Positions 30,100 to 39,168 of a stretch of DNA of 40,004 nt are shown in pieces. The first letter of the stretch is position 1. Every line of letters begins with the position of its first letter. The notes under the pieces were generated by a model. It did no database searches and was not told the DNA's origin. It saw only the letters and a program-made list of their open reading frames with translations. Both the position numbers and the translations under genes were made by a program. This DNA is from Gammaproteobacteria bacterium. GTDB taxonomy: Bacteria; Pseudomonadota; Gammaproteobacteria; Chromatiales; Chromatiaceae. Where the stretch lies: assembly GCA_030065815.1 (NCBI GenBank), contig JASJCU010000018.1, forward strand, positions 1 through 40,004, written 5' to 3'.

Positions 30100-31266
30100 T
30101 CAGCGCGGCAGGCGCACAGCCGCCAGCTGACCGCCGTCGCCCTGGACGTAGAGCACACCGTCGACGACCTGCAGACCGGTCGTGATCGGCTCGCTGCCGA
30201 GCCGCGTGCGCGCGACCAGGCTGCCGTCCTTGTTGTCGAGCCAGTGCAGATAGCCTTCGAAATCGCCGACGACCACCAGGCCACCGAGCGCGGCGGTATT
30301 CGAGAGCCGGCGGTTGGCCAACGCCTTCTGACTCCAGCGTACCGCACCGGAGCGCAGCTCGAGGCCCCAGACGACGCCTTCTTCGTCGGCCACGTAGAGG
30401 CCGTCGCCGTCGGCGGCCATGCCGCTGTACGACGACATCTTGCGCTGCCAGGCGACGCGTCCGCCGCGTTGCTCGAGCGCTGCGACGTTGCCCTGGTAGG
30501 TCGCCGCGAACACGCCGCCGCGCAGGATCAGCGGGTCGCCGTCGATGTCGGCGAGACGTTCGAGTTCGGAGCGCCCGGTCGGTACCGCGACGTTCGCGTC
30601 CCAGACCAGGCTGCCGTTGGCGAGCCGCAGCGCGACGAGCTTGCCGCCGGCCATGCCGACGACGGCGACGCCGCCGGCGAGTACCGGCGAGCTGCTGCCG
30701 CGCAGCGTCAGGACCGGCACCTCGCGCTCATAGCGCCAGCGTTCGCTGCCGGTCGTCGATTCCAGGCCGAACACCTTGCCGTCGACGGTGTGCACGACGA
30801 CGACGCCGTTGGCCGCGCCAGGCGCCGACAGCACCTCGCTGGAAACGCGCACCCGCCAGCGTTCACTGCCGTCGACGACGTTCAGCGCCACCACGTCGGC
30901 ATCGCTGGTACCGATCAGTACCATGCCGTCACCGGCGCCGGGGCCACCCGACAGCGGCAGATCCAGATCCACCTGCCAACGTGTCGCGCCGGACGCCGCG
31001 TCCAGGGCCTGCACCCGCCCCTCGGCGTCGGCGACGTAGACGGTATCGCCGACGACGCGCGGCGACAGGTTCAGGCTCTGCTCGTCGGTACCGGCGCCGA
31101 TGTCGCGCGACCAGATCTGCTGCGGCTGGACCTGGTTCTGCAGATCGACCAGCGGCGACGGCTCGACGACCTCGGTGCTGTCGAACCAGGAAAACGGATC
31201 CGCGACCGTGCCACAACCGGCGAGCGCCAACAGCACCGGCATCCAGATCAGCTGTCGCATCGTCAT
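30100..31266 (-). CDS. bamB: Outer membrane protein assembly lipoprotein BamB
   Basis: BamB is the beta-propeller lipoprotein of the Bam complex, which inserts beta-barrel proteins in the outer membrane. The 388-residue protein has a lipoprotein signal with lipobox LALAGC (Cys18). A series of PQQ-like repeats follows (for example [38 protein letters not shown]). It ends [22 protein letters not shown]. Length matches E. coli BamB (392). The ATG at 31266 lies 5 bases after the yfgM stop. The yfgM-bamB-der order is conserved in Gammaproteobacteria. Confidence 0.96.
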   Translation of the reverse strand: MTMRQLIWMPVLLALAGCGTVADPFSWFDSTEVVEPSPLVDLQNQVQPQQIWSRDIGAGTDEQSLNLSPRVVGDTVYVADAEGRVQALDAASGATRWQVDLDLPLSGGPGAGDGMVLIGTSDADVVALNVVDGSERWRVRVSSEVLSAPGAANGVVVVHTVDGKVFGLESTTGSERWRYEREVPVLTLRGSSSPVLAGGVAVVGMAGGKLVALRLANGSLVWDANVAVPTGRSELERLADIDGDPLILRGGVFAATYQGNVAALEQRGGRVAWQRKMSSYSGMAADGDGLYVADEEGVVWGLELRSGAVRWSQKALANRRLSNTAALGGLVVVGDFEGYLHWLDNKDGSLVARTRLGSEPITTGLQVVDGVLYVQGDGGQLAAVRLPR

Positions 31267-31271
31267 CGCCG

Positions 31272-31907
31272 TCAGGATGCCTCGGGCACGCCGCCGACGT
31301 CGATCAGCTTCATGCGCAGCAGCGCCTCGTCGGCAACCCCCTTGGCGAGCGCATCCTGGTAGGCGCTGCGCGCCGCGTCACGGTTGCCGCGGGCCAGTTC
31401 CAGGTCACCGCGCAGCGCCGCGAACTCGCCGGCAAACGCCGGCTCGGAGGGCTTGGACAGCAGGTCACCGAGCAACGGCAGTTCGTTCATGTCGAGCAGC
31501 AGCGCGCCGAGGCGCAGGCGCGCGATATCGCGCAGTGCCGGGTCGGCCGCCTGCTCGGCAACGTAACGCAGGTGATTGCGTGCCACCGACTTCTCACCGC
31601 GTTCGTAGGCCAGCTTCGCCAGCCCGAGCGCGGCGAAACTCGCGTAGGCCGTGCCGTCGTACTCGCCGATCAGGCGCTTGCCCTCTTCCAGTGCCTTGTC
31701 GAAATTCGCCAGCTGCACGGCCTGGCGCATGTTGTCGTACACGATCGACGCGCTCTCCCCCTGGTTCTGCTGGTAGCCCTGCCAGCCCTGCCAGCCACCG
31801 ATGATGGCAAAGCCGAGAACGATGCCGCCGATCACCGACTTGCCGTTCTCCTTCCACCACTTCTTGATCGCTTCGACCTGTTCTTCTTCTGTCTGATAGG
31901 TACTCAT
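31272..31907 (-). CDS. yfgM: YfgM, TPR-containing periplasmic chaperone-like membrane protein
   Basis: YfgM is an inner-membrane protein with a periplasmic TPR-like domain that associates with SecYEG and the chaperone PpiD in E. coli. The 211-residue protein has the family start MSTYQTEEEQVEAIKKWWKE, one transmembrane helix (about 24-40, SVIGGIVLGFAIIGGW), and helical repeats such as YASFAALGLAKLAYERG and HLRYVAEQAADPALRDIA. The ATG at 31907 is 29 bases after the hisS stop, with purine-rich GAGAGA upstream. Confidence 0.94.
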   Translation of the reverse strand: MSTYQTEEEQVEAIKKWWKENGKSVIGGIVLGFAIIGGWQGWQGYQQNQGESASIVYDNMRQAVQLANFDKALEEGKRLIGEYDGTAYASFAALGLAKLAYERGEKSVARNHLRYVAEQAADPALRDIARLRLGALLLDMNELPLLGDLLSKPSEPAFAGEFAALRGDLELARGNRDAARSAYQDALAKGVADEALLRMKLIDVGGVPEAS

Positions 31908-31936
31908 CTGTCGTCTCTCTGTCTCCGCAGCGCCGG

Positions 31937-33208
31937 TCAGTCCAGGCGCTGTTGCAATGTCGCTGGCAGTGCCGCTCGCGGCACCTCGGTCTGCGCCTCG
32001 TCGGCGCGCAACGGTTTCAGCATGACGGTGCCCGCCTCGAGTTCGGCGTCGCCGATCACCACCGCGTAGCGTGCGCCGCTGCGATCCGCACGCTTGAACT
32101 GCGCCTTCATGCCCCCACCCCCGCAGTGTGCCACGACCTCGCGACCCGGGAGCGCGTCGCGCAGCTGCTCGGCCAGCAGCAGGCCGGCGCGGCTGGCGGC
32201 CTCGCCCATCAACACCAGGTAGACGTCGGCAGCGACCGTGCCGGCGCCGGGGTCGATCTCCTCGAGGATCGCGACCAGACGCTCGAGCCCGAGCGCGAAC
32301 CCGACGGCGGCCGCCGGTTTGCCGCCGAGCAGCTCGACCAGCCCGTCGTATCGGCCACCGGCGCAGACCGTGCCCTGCGCACCGAGCCGGTCGGTGACCC
32401 ACTCGAAAACGGTGCGCGCATAGTAATCCAGACCGCGCACCAGGCGGGGATTGAGAATGAAATCGACGCCGCCCTCGGTCAGGGTCTCGGCGATGAAATC
32501 GAGGTGCCGACGCGAGGCGTCGCCGAGATGGGCAGTCAGCGCCGGGGCGCCATCCAGCATCTCGCGCATCGCCGGATTCTTGCTGTCGAGGATGCGCAGC
32601 GGGTTGCTGGTCAGGCGCCGCCGGCTGTCGTCGTCCAACAGGTCGATATGGGATTCGAAGTAGCCGACCAGCTCGTTACGGTACGCCGCCCGCTCCTCGG
32701 CCGTGCCCAGGGTATTGAGCTGCAGCTCGAGGTCATCGATGCCCAGCGCACGCCAGATCCGCGCCGTCATCAGGATGATCTCGGCATCGATGTCCGGACC
32801 CGGCATGCCGAAGGTCTCGACGCCGATCTGGTGGAACTGCCGGTACCGCCCCTTCTGTGGTCGCTCGTGGCGGAACATCGGGCCCTGGTACCAGAGGCGC
32901 TGGGTTTGATTGTGCAGCAGGCCCTGCTCCATGGCCGCACGGACGCAGCCGGCCGTGCCCTCGGGGCGCAGCGTCAGGCTGTCACCATTGCGGTCGTCAA
33001 AAGTGTACATCTCCTTCTCGACGATATCGGTGACCTCACCAATCGAGCGCTTGAACAGCTCGGTGACCTCGAGGATCGGCATGCGGATCTCGCGATAGCC
33101 GTAGGCCGCGAGCACCTCGGCGACGGTACGTTCGACAAACTGCCAGAGCGGCGTGCTGTCCGGCAGCACGTCGTGCATGCCGCGGATCGCCTGGATGTTC
33201 TTTGCCAT
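31937..33208 (-). CDS. hisS: Histidyl-tRNA synthetase
   Basis: HisS charges tRNA-His. The 423-residue protein matches E. coli HisS (424). It begins [16 protein letters not shown], has motif 2 at [14 protein letters not shown], the HisRS-specific [23 protein letters not shown] and motif 3 [11 protein letters not shown]-terminal anticodon-binding domain follows. The ATG at 33208 is chosen from this conserved start. The ribosome site is weak, and the open frame continues upstream to 33259 through a GC hairpin. In most Gammaproteobacteria ispG lies directly upstream; here hisS follows rodZ. Confidence 0.98.
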   Translation of the reverse strand: MAKNIQAIRGMHDVLPDSTPLWQFVERTVAEVLAAYGYREIRMPILEVTELFKRSIGEVTDIVEKEMYTFDDRNGDSLTLRPEGTAGCVRAAMEQGLLHNQTQRLWYQGPMFRHERPQKGRYRQFHQIGVETFGMPGPDIDAEIILMTARIWRALGIDDLELQLNTLGTAEERAAYRNELVGYFESHIDLLDDDSRRRLTSNPLRILDSKNPAMREMLDGAPALTAHLGDASRRHLDFIAETLTEGGVDFILNPRLVRGLDYYARTVFEWVTDRLGAQGTVCAGGRYDGLVELLGGKPAAAVGFALGLERLVAILEEIDPGAGTVAADVYLVLMGEAASRAGLLLAEQLRDALPGREVVAHCGGGGMKAQFKRADRSGARYAVVIGDAELEAGTVMLKPLRADEAQTEVPRAALPATLQQRLD

Positions 33209-33234
33209 CAGATTACGTTTGGATACATCGTTGC

Positions 33235-33253
33235 GGCCCCGTTGGACGGGGCC
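33235..33253 (-). repeat. GC hairpin between rodZ and hisS, where ispG is missing
   Basis: GGCCCCG and CGGGGCC form a perfect 7-bp stem with a 5-base loop, 24 bases after the rodZ stop and 26 bases before the hisS ATG. No T-run follows. It could be a leader hairpin of hisS, a processing site, or a weak terminator within the operon. Confidence 0.4.
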
Positions 33254-33277
33254 TCGCATTGCTGCCGGTCTGTCGGA

Positions 33278-34378
33278 TCAGGGGTCGAGCGTGAATCGCG
33301 CCACGTTGCCTTTGGCATAACGCAACAGATCGAACGGCTCGCCGTTGACCGTGATCGTGACGACCTTGGCATTGCCGATGACCATCTTGTACGGCGGCTT
33401 GCCGCCCAGTACCTTACGCGTACCCTGGGGCATCTCGCCGAACAGCTTGAAGCGGCGTTCGCTGTCACGCACGTCGACCCAACAGGCACCGCTGAAGTCC
33501 ATGACCACCTGGTGGGTGCCGTCGACCACCGGCGCACCCGGCGCCGCGAGGTCGGTCGCGGCAGCGACGGCCGGCGTGGCCGGGACAACGGCCGTCGCTG
33601 ACGTCGCGGCAATGGCGCTGCTGTCTGCCGGCGCGGCGGCGAGCGACGTGCCCGCGGGCGCCTGGCTCGCGGCCGCTGTCACGGTCGCGACGACCGCCGG
33701 CGACGGCGTGTCCGGGCCCGCCGCCGACGGCGGTGGCAGCGTCAGCGTGCCGTCGCCGAACGCGTCGACCGCCGCTGCTGCAGTCTCTTCCGGCAGATCG
33801 GCGGGCGGCGCCGGCAAGCGCAGGCTGCCGTCAGCCGGTTCGCTGTCGGACATTGGCAGCGACGGTGCGGTCGCCGTGAGGCCGACGCCGGTCGACACCC
33901 CGTCGCCGGCCGGCGCGGCGGCGCGCATCTGCTCGGGTACGATCTCGTCGAGGTAACCGCGCCACCACACCAGGAACAACACGACCAGCCCGATCAGCAA
34001 CAGCCAGGTCATCGCCCCGGCCAGTCCCCGTCCCGGCCCACCATCGGCCGGCAGGGTCGGCGACTGTCGGACCATGGTCGGGTGCTTGTCGTCGTCGGGC
34101 CATTTCTCGTCGAACTGGCGCAGGATCGAATCGACCGGCATACCGACGATGCGCGCGTAATTGCGCAAGTAGCCGCGCACGAACACGCGGGCGCCGATTT
34201 CCGTAAACTCGTCGGCCTCGAGCGCCTCGACGACCGGCGTCGTCAGGTGCAGCTCGCTGGCGATCTTGGCCAGGTCGTACCCCATCGACAGACGAGCGGC
34301 GCGCAGACGCTCGCCCGGTCCCGGCGAAAAGAACTCAGCCACGTTGTTGGTGGTTTGGTCGGACATTACGGCGCTCAT
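33278..34378 (-). CDS. rodZ: Cytoskeleton protein RodZ
   Basis: RodZ links MreB filaments to the elongation machinery and helps set rod shape. The 366-residue protein has an N-terminal helix-turn-helix domain (about 20-90: GERLRAARLSMGYDLAKIAS, VRGYLRNYARIVGM). One transmembrane helix follows (about 121-139, GAMTWLLLIGLVVLFLVWW). A long Pro/Ala/Thr-rich periplasmic linker of about 150 residues leads to the C-terminal beta domain (about 290-366, with CWVDVRDS and GKPPYKMVIGNA). The ATG at 34378 lies 3 bases after the pilW stop. Confidence 0.96.
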   Translation of the reverse strand: MSAVMSDQTTNNVAEFFSPGPGERLRAARLSMGYDLAKIASELHLTTPVVEALEADEFTEIGARVFVRGYLRNYARIVGMPVDSILRQFDEKWPDDDKHPTMVRQSPTLPADGGPGRGLAGAMTWLLLIGLVVLFLVWWRGYLDEIVPEQMRAAAPAGDGVSTGVGLTATAPSLPMSDSEPADGSLRLPAPPADLPEETAAAAVDAFGDGTLTLPPPSAAGPDTPSPAVVATVTAAASQAPAGTSLAAAPADSSAIAATSATAVVPATPAVAAATDLAAPGAPVVDGTHQVVMDFSGACWVDVRDSERRFKLFGEMPQGTRKVLGGKPPYKMVIGNAKVVTITVNGEPFDLLRYAKGNVARFTLDP

Positions 34379-34381
34379 AGG

Positions 34382-35164
34382 TCACTCTATCGATTGTAGG
34401 TACTTGGCTTCATCCGAGTCCGGAAACTTGGCCCGCAGTTTCAGGCGATAGCTTGCCATCAGGTCGGCATCGCCCAGTTGGTTCTCGGTCCTGACGCCGA
34501 GCCAGAGGCTTTCGGCGGTATGTTCGGCGACTTCGGCATAGCGTTGCAGGTAGGCGCGCGCCGACAGGTAGTTGCCCTGCTCGACGCTGATCCGCGCCAT
34601 CGCCAGCAGACTCGGCGCAAAACCTGGATTGAGCTGCAACGCGTTGCGATAATCGCGTTCCGCCCGGTCGCTGTCGCCCGAGCGCTCGATGCACGACCCG
34701 GCATTGTGCGATGCCAGCCACGGCGTGTTGTACAGCGGGTTGTTGAGCGCGCGACGAAACTGCTCGTCGGCCTCCGGGTACTTCTCCTGACTGCACAGAA
34801 ACGAGCCGTAGGCATTCAGCGCGACCGGGTTGCGCGGATCCAGACTGACCGCCTTGACGAACGCCTGCTCGGCCGCTCCGGTCTGGCCGAGTCGCTGCTG
34901 CACCAGCGCGAGCATGTAGTGGGCATTGCTCGACGATGGGTCCACGATGGCCGCCTTCTGCGCGTTCTTGAAGGCCTCTTCGAGGCGCCCTTCCTGCAGA
35001 TAGGCCGCCGACAGTTCGATGTAGATGTCGGCCGGGCTGCGGTGCACCAGCGGCGAACCGAGGTTGCCGGTCGCGTCCTGACCCGAGCCATCGCGCACGG
35101 TTTGGTGTTGACAGCCGGCGATCGACAGCCAGGCGGCGACCAGCAACGCGGCCCTGGACATCAT
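34382..35164 (-). CDS. pilW: Type IV pilus biogenesis/stability lipoprotein PilW
   Basis: PilW (PilF) is an outer-membrane TPR lipoprotein that helps assemble the PilQ secretin of type IV pili. The 260-residue protein has a lipobox LSIAGC (Cys18) and about six TPR units, including [59 protein letters not shown] and [12 protein letters not shown]. The ATG overlaps the rlmN stop as ATGA, so the two are translationally coupled. Its presence suggests that the organism has type IV pili, although no other pil gene lies in the window. Confidence 0.95.
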   Translation of the reverse strand: MMSRAALLVAAWLSIAGCQHQTVRDGSGQDATGNLGSPLVHRSPADIYIELSAAYLQEGRLEEAFKNAQKAAIVDPSSSNAHYMLALVQQRLGQTGAAEQAFVKAVSLDPRNPVALNAYGSFLCSQEKYPEADEQFRRALNNPLYNTPWLASHNAGSCIERSGDSDRAERDYRNALQLNPGFAPSLLAMARISVEQGNYLSARAYLQRYAEVAEHTAESLWLGVRTENQLGDADLMASYRLKLRAKFPDSDEAKYLQSIE

Positions 35165-36255
35165 TGGCGGTTTTCCATGACGACGGGAATTCGCCGCAGT
35201 TGGCGGCGGCTGCGATCACGCACCTTGCCGACCAGTTGGCCGCACGCGGCATCGATGTCGTCACCCCGCGTCTTGCGCGTGATCGAGATGATCCCGGCGC
35301 GCTTGAGGCGCTGGCGGAAGGCCTCGACGCGCTCCGGCGGCGACCTCCGGTAACGGGTGTTCGGGAACGGATTGAACGGGATCAGATTGACCTTCGACGG
35401 CACACCCTCGAGCAATCGGATCAGTGCCTTGGCATGCGCGATCGAGTCGTTCACGCCGTCCAGCATCACGTATTCCCACGTGACCTTGCGGCGCTTGTCG
35501 TCCTTGATGAATGCCTTGCACGCCGGGATCAGCACCTCCAGCGGGTACTTGCGATTGATCGGCACCAGCTGGTCGCGCAGCGCGTTGTCCGGGGCGTGCA
35601 GCGATACCGCAAGGCTGACATCACTGACCTCGCGCAGTCGCTGCAACGCCGGCACGACGCCCGACGTGCTGATGGTCACGCGCGACTTCGAGATCATGTA
35701 GGCGAGATCCTCCTGCATCAACTCCATCGCCGGTACGACGTTGTCGAAGTTGGCCAGCGGCTCGCCCATGCCCATCATCACGACGTTGGTCGGTGTCTGC
35801 CCCAGTTCGCGCGTCGCCAGCCAGACCTGGCCGATGATCTCGTCGACACCGAGGTTGCGGTTGAACCCCTGCTGCGCGGTAGAGCAGAACGAACAGTCCA
35901 GCGCACAACCGACCTGCGACGACACACAGATGGTGCTGCGTTCGCCATCGGGTATATGGACGGTCTCGACGTGCTGGCCGTCGCGCAGTTCGAGCACCCA
36001 CTTGGTCGTGCCGTCACCGGCCGGCTGCGTCAACGCGATGCGCGGCAGCACGATCTCGGCGCAGCCACGCAGACGCTCGCGCAGCGCCTTTGGCACATCG
36101 GTCATCGCATCGAAGTCGGTAACGCCGTGCTTGTGGATCCACTTCAGCACGTTGCGCCCGTGGAACGGCTTGGCGCCGAGACCCTCGAAGAACGTCTCGA
36201 TCGACGGCTTCGTCAGGCCGACCAGGTTGGTCTTGGGCGCGCCGTTGTTCATCAC
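35161..36255 (-). CDS. rlmN: Dual-specificity RNA methyltransferase RlmN
   Basis: RlmN is a radical-SAM enzyme that methylates C2 of A2503 in 23S rRNA and A37 in some tRNAs. The 364-residue protein has the cluster motif CALDCSFC (C117, C121, C124). It also has GMGEPL, STSG, SLHAP and NLIPFNPFP. The late catalytic cysteine is in DIDAACGQL and an N-terminal accessory domain is present. The ATG at 36255 (a second lies one codon on) follows the ndk stop by 7 bases. It overlaps pilW by 4 bases. Confidence 0.97.
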   Translation of the reverse strand: MMNNGAPKTNLVGLTKPSIETFFEGLGAKPFHGRNVLKWIHKHGVTDFDAMTDVPKALRERLRGCAEIVLPRIALTQPAGDGTTKWVLELRDGQHVETVHIPDGERSTICVSSQVGCALDCSFCSTAQQGFNRNLGVDEIIGQVWLATRELGQTPTNVVMMGMGEPLANFDNVVPAMELMQEDLAYMISKSRVTISTSGVVPALQRLREVSDVSLAVSLHAPDNALRDQLVPINRKYPLEVLIPACKAFIKDDKRRKVTWEYVMLDGVNDSIAHAKALIRLLEGVPSKVNLIPFNPFPNTRYRRSPPERVEAFRQRLKRAGIISITRKTRGDDIDAACGQLVGKVRDRSRRQLRRIPVVMENRQ

Positions 36256-36262
36256 CGCTCGC

Positions 36263-36691
36263 TCAGCGGGTGCGCTCGCAGACGCCGTCGGGGAAGAAGA
36301 ACGCGATCTCTACGGCGGCCGTGTCCGGCCCGTCGGAGCCGTGCACGGCGTTCTCGTCGACGGTCTTGGCGTGGTCGGCCCGGATAGTACCGGGCGCGGC
36401 TTCCTGCGGGTTGGTCGCACCCATCAGTTCGCGGTTCCTGGCGATCGCGTCGTCGCCCTCGATTACCTGCACCATGACCGGCCCCGACGTCATGAAATCG
36501 ATCAGGTCATTGTAGAACGGCCGCTCCTTGTGCACGGCGTAGAACTCACCGGCCTGCTCGCGCGTCAGGTGCAGCATGCGCGCCGCGACGATGCGCAGCC
36601 CCGCCTGTTCGAAGCGGCTGTAGATGTCGCCAATGACGTTTTTTGCCACAGCATCCGGCTTGATGATGGAAATGGTGCGTTCTACGGACAT
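36263..36691 (-). CDS. ndk: Nucleoside diphosphate kinase
   Basis: Ndk equilibrates nucleoside di- and triphosphates through a phosphohistidine. The 142-residue protein carries His117 in NAVHGSD. It also has [12 protein letters not shown] at the N terminus, the Kpn-loop region LMGATNP and the closing [12 protein letters not shown]. The ATG at 36691 has GGAG 6 bases upstream; a TTG one codon earlier is unlikely. It is the first gene of the ndk-rlmN-pilW-rodZ-hisS-yfgM-bamB-der run. Confidence 0.98.
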   Translation of the reverse strand: MSVERTISIIKPDAVAKNVIGDIYSRFEQAGLRIVAARMLHLTREQAGEFYAVHKERPFYNDLIDFMTSGPVMVQVIEGDDAIARNRELMGATNPQEAAPGTIRADHAKTVDENAVHGSDGPDTAAVEIAFFFPDGVCERTR

Positions 36692-36694
36692 CAA

Positions 36695-36905
36695 AAACTC
36701 CAGTTAGATCAAACGATAATCGGCCGTTCCGGACGATTCTTTGAGGCGCGCCGCAGACGCCGTTGTGGACGCCCGGGTCGCGCTGCGGCAGACGCCCGGC
36801 TGTCGCATTCGCGCAACGACTCGAAACCGGTTTAAGAATATTAGATTTTGTCTTTTAAATCGGGGGCTTAGTTTACTTCCCAATGGCCCTCGTGCCAACC
36901 GTGCG
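36695..36905 (-). promoter_or_regulatory. Upstream region of ndk, with an AT-rich patch
   Basis: About 210 bases lie between the relA stop and ndk. A patch at about 36835-36875 is strikingly AT-rich against its surroundings and includes TAATAT on the minus strand. It is the likely promoter region of the ndk operon, but I cannot assign -35 and -10 pairs with confidence. I see no terminator for relA. Confidence 0.35.
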
Positions 36906-39125
36906 TCACGACACCTGGCGTTTCACATCGATGACGTCGGGGATCTGTGCCAGGCGCTCGAGCACGCGACTGAGCTGGGCCATGTCGGCAACCTCGGCGG
37001 TAAACCGCATGTTGGCCTGCTCATGGCGCCGATCCGACTGCGTGTTGACGCTCAACACATCGATCTCGGCATTCGCGAACACCGACGAGATATCGCGCAA
37101 CAGGCCCTTGCGGTCACTGGCGAACACCTGGATATCGACCAGGAAACGCGAATCCTGCTGGTTGCCGGCCCAGTCGACATCGATCAGTCGCGCCCGGTTT
37201 TGCGCGTCCATCTTGCGCACCACAGCGCAGTCGTGGCGATGCACGGTCACGCCGCGGCCCTTGGTGATGTAACCGACAACGGCGTCGTAAGGCACCGGCT
37301 TGCAGCACTTGGCCATGTGGGTCATCAGGTCGCCGATGCCGTCGACGACGACCTGGCCGGCGCCGCCGGCCTCGCGCGGCGGCGTGCGTCGGCGCAGCTT
37401 CTCGGGGATCTCGCGATCGGCAATCGCCGCCGCGTCGCGGCGCGCGCGCTCGGCCTGGGTATTGGCAATCTGGATCGCCGACAGCTCGCCACGGCCGATC
37501 GCGGCCAGCAGGTCGTCGCTGGTCTTGAAGTTGAAGCGTGCCGCCAGCTTGTCGAGGTCCGGTTTCGGCACGCTCAATCGCGACACCTCGCGTTCGAGAT
37601 TGGCCCGCCCGATCGCGACGTGCTCGTCGTGATCCTGCTGCTTGAACCACTGGCGCACGCGATTGCGGGCCCGACTGGTCGTCAGGTACCCGGAATGCGG
37701 GTTCAGCCAGTCGCGGCTCGGACCGCCTTCCTTGACGGTCAGGATCTCCACCTTCTGGCCGCTGTGCAGCGACTGCGCCAGCGGCGCGATGTGGCCGTCG
37801 ACCTTGGCACCGCGACAGCGATGACCGACCGACGTGTGGATCGCGTAGGCGAAGTCGACCGGCGTCGCGCCGCTCGGCAGCTCGACGACCTTGCCCTGCG
37901 GCGACAGCACGTAGATGCGGCTGGCCTCGTACTCGGCGTCCTCGTCGGTGGTCTCGAGCGGCTGACCCTCGTCGTCCTGTTGCTCGAGCCAGCGTCGCAT
38001 CCACTCGATGCGGCGCTCGAGTTCATCGTCGTGCTGCTTGCTTTCCTTGTACTTCCAGTGCGCGGCGACGCCGCGTTCGGCATGCTCGTGCATGTCGCGC
38101 GTGCGCACCTGCACCTCGAGGGGTTTGCCGTCATCGCCGACCACGGCGGTATGCAGCGAGCGATAGCCATTGGGCTTCGGGTGGGCGATGTAGTCGTCGA
38201 ACTCGCCCGGCACCGGGCGCCACAGGCTGTGCACCAGGCCGAGCACCTCGTAGCACTGCGGCACGGTATCGACCAGCGCGCGCACCGCGCGCACATCGAA
38301 GACCTGTTCGAAGTCGACACGCTTGCGGCGCATCTTCTTCCAGATGCTGTAGATGTGCTTTGGCCGACCGTTGAGTTCGACATCGATCCCGGCATCGCGG
38401 CACGCCGCGCCGAGGCGTTCGATGACGTCCGCGACGAAGGCCTCACGTTCGCGGCGCTTGCCGTCGAGCTGCTTTGCCAGGCGCGTGTACTCTTCCGGTT
38501 CGAGATAGCGCAGGCACAGGTCCTCGAGTTCCCATTTCAGCTGCCAGACGCCGAGCCGGTTGGCCAGCGGCGCATGCACCAGCTGGGTCTCCCGGGCGAC
38601 CCGGCGTTGCACGTCGGGCGGCAGGACCTTGAGCCGGCGCATCAGCTGCAGGCGCTTCGACAACACGACCAGGATGGCGCGCACGTCATTGGCGATGCCA
38701 AGCAGCATGCGCCGCAGCTTCTCGACACCGCGATCATCGACATTCTCGGCACCGCTGGCCGACAGCTCGCGGATCCGCGACCCCTGCTCGACCATCGCCG
38801 CAACGACCGGGCCGAAGCTCTCGCGTACGGCCGCGGGATCGTAGCGTGGATGACCGGGCATCTCGGAGAGCATCGCGGCGAGCAGCGACTCGACGTCGAG
38901 CTTGAGGCCGTCGAGCGTGTCGACCGTGTACAGCAGCGACAGAAAGCGGTCGAAACCGTCGGGCGCGGGTTCACCGGCATGCGCCTCGCGCGTCAGCGTG
39001 GCGGCCTTGGCCAGCAGCTCGACATCGTGCGCCGGCCGCCGTTCGCGCAGCCCGTTCAGCCAGGCATCGACATCGGCCTGGCTGACAGGCCCTGTGTCGG
39101 GCAGCGAAGAAACGCGTGAGACCAT
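36906..39125 (-). CDS. relA: (p)ppGpp synthetase RelA
   Basis: RelA makes pppGpp or ppGpp on stalled ribosomes during amino-acid starvation. The 739-residue protein matches E. coli RelA (744). The N-terminal pseudo-hydrolase region lacks the HD metal motif, with LLAAMLSEMPGHPRYD where active enzymes have HD..ED. The synthetase region has GRPKHIYSIWKKM at 253-265 and HPKPNGYRSLHT at 315-326. A TGS domain (about 400-460, RIYVLSPQGKVVELP), a zinc-finger region with MAKCCKPVP and a C-terminal ACT domain follow. It is thus a mono-functional synthetase rather than SpoT. The ATG at 39125 has no clear ribosome site. It lies 43 bases after the DUF1015 gene. Confidence 0.95.
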   Translation of the reverse strand: MVSRVSSLPDTGPVSQADVDAWLNGLRERRPAHDVELLAKAATLTREAHAGEPAPDGFDRFLSLLYTVDTLDGLKLDVESLLAAMLSEMPGHPRYDPAAVRESFGPVVAAMVEQGSRIRELSASGAENVDDRGVEKLRRMLLGIANDVRAILVVLSKRLQLMRRLKVLPPDVQRRVARETQLVHAPLANRLGVWQLKWELEDLCLRYLEPEEYTRLAKQLDGKRREREAFVADVIERLGAACRDAGIDVELNGRPKHIYSIWKKMRRKRVDFEQVFDVRAVRALVDTVPQCYEVLGLVHSLWRPVPGEFDDYIAHPKPNGYRSLHTAVVGDDGKPLEVQVRTRDMHEHAERGVAAHWKYKESKQHDDELERRIEWMRRWLEQQDDEGQPLETTDEDAEYEASRIYVLSPQGKVVELPSGATPVDFAYAIHTSVGHRCRGAKVDGHIAPLAQSLHSGQKVEILTVKEGGPSRDWLNPHSGYLTTSRARNRVRQWFKQQDHDEHVAIGRANLEREVSRLSVPKPDLDKLAARFNFKTSDDLLAAIGRGELSAIQIANTQAERARRDAAAIADREIPEKLRRRTPPREAGGAGQVVVDGIGDLMTHMAKCCKPVPYDAVVGYITKGRGVTVHRHDCAVVRKMDAQNRARLIDVDWAGNQQDSRFLVDIQVFASDRKGLLRDISSVFANAEIDVLSVNTQSDRRHEQANMRFTAEVADMAQLSRVLERLAQIPDVIDVKRQVS

Positions 39126-39168
39126 GGCGGGGAGATCGGCCGGCCGGAACCTGCGGCGACCGGGCCGC

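Noticed and set aside
36765-36815. Imperfect repeats (CAGACGCC-like) upstream of ndk, considered as an operator or repeat array
   Set aside because: Only two or three imperfect copies with irregular spacing are present, and none is convincing in this base composition.
36704-36898. 64-codon minus-strand ORF between relA and ndk
   Set aside because: It crosses the AT-rich patch likely to be the ndk promoter and has no ribosome site or recognisable motif. A small gene cannot be excluded, but I cannot support one.
36741-39119. 792-codon plus-strand open frame opposite relA
   Set aside because: It is the antisense of relA. The composition (His, Val, Asp, Arg) is typical of a shadow frame.
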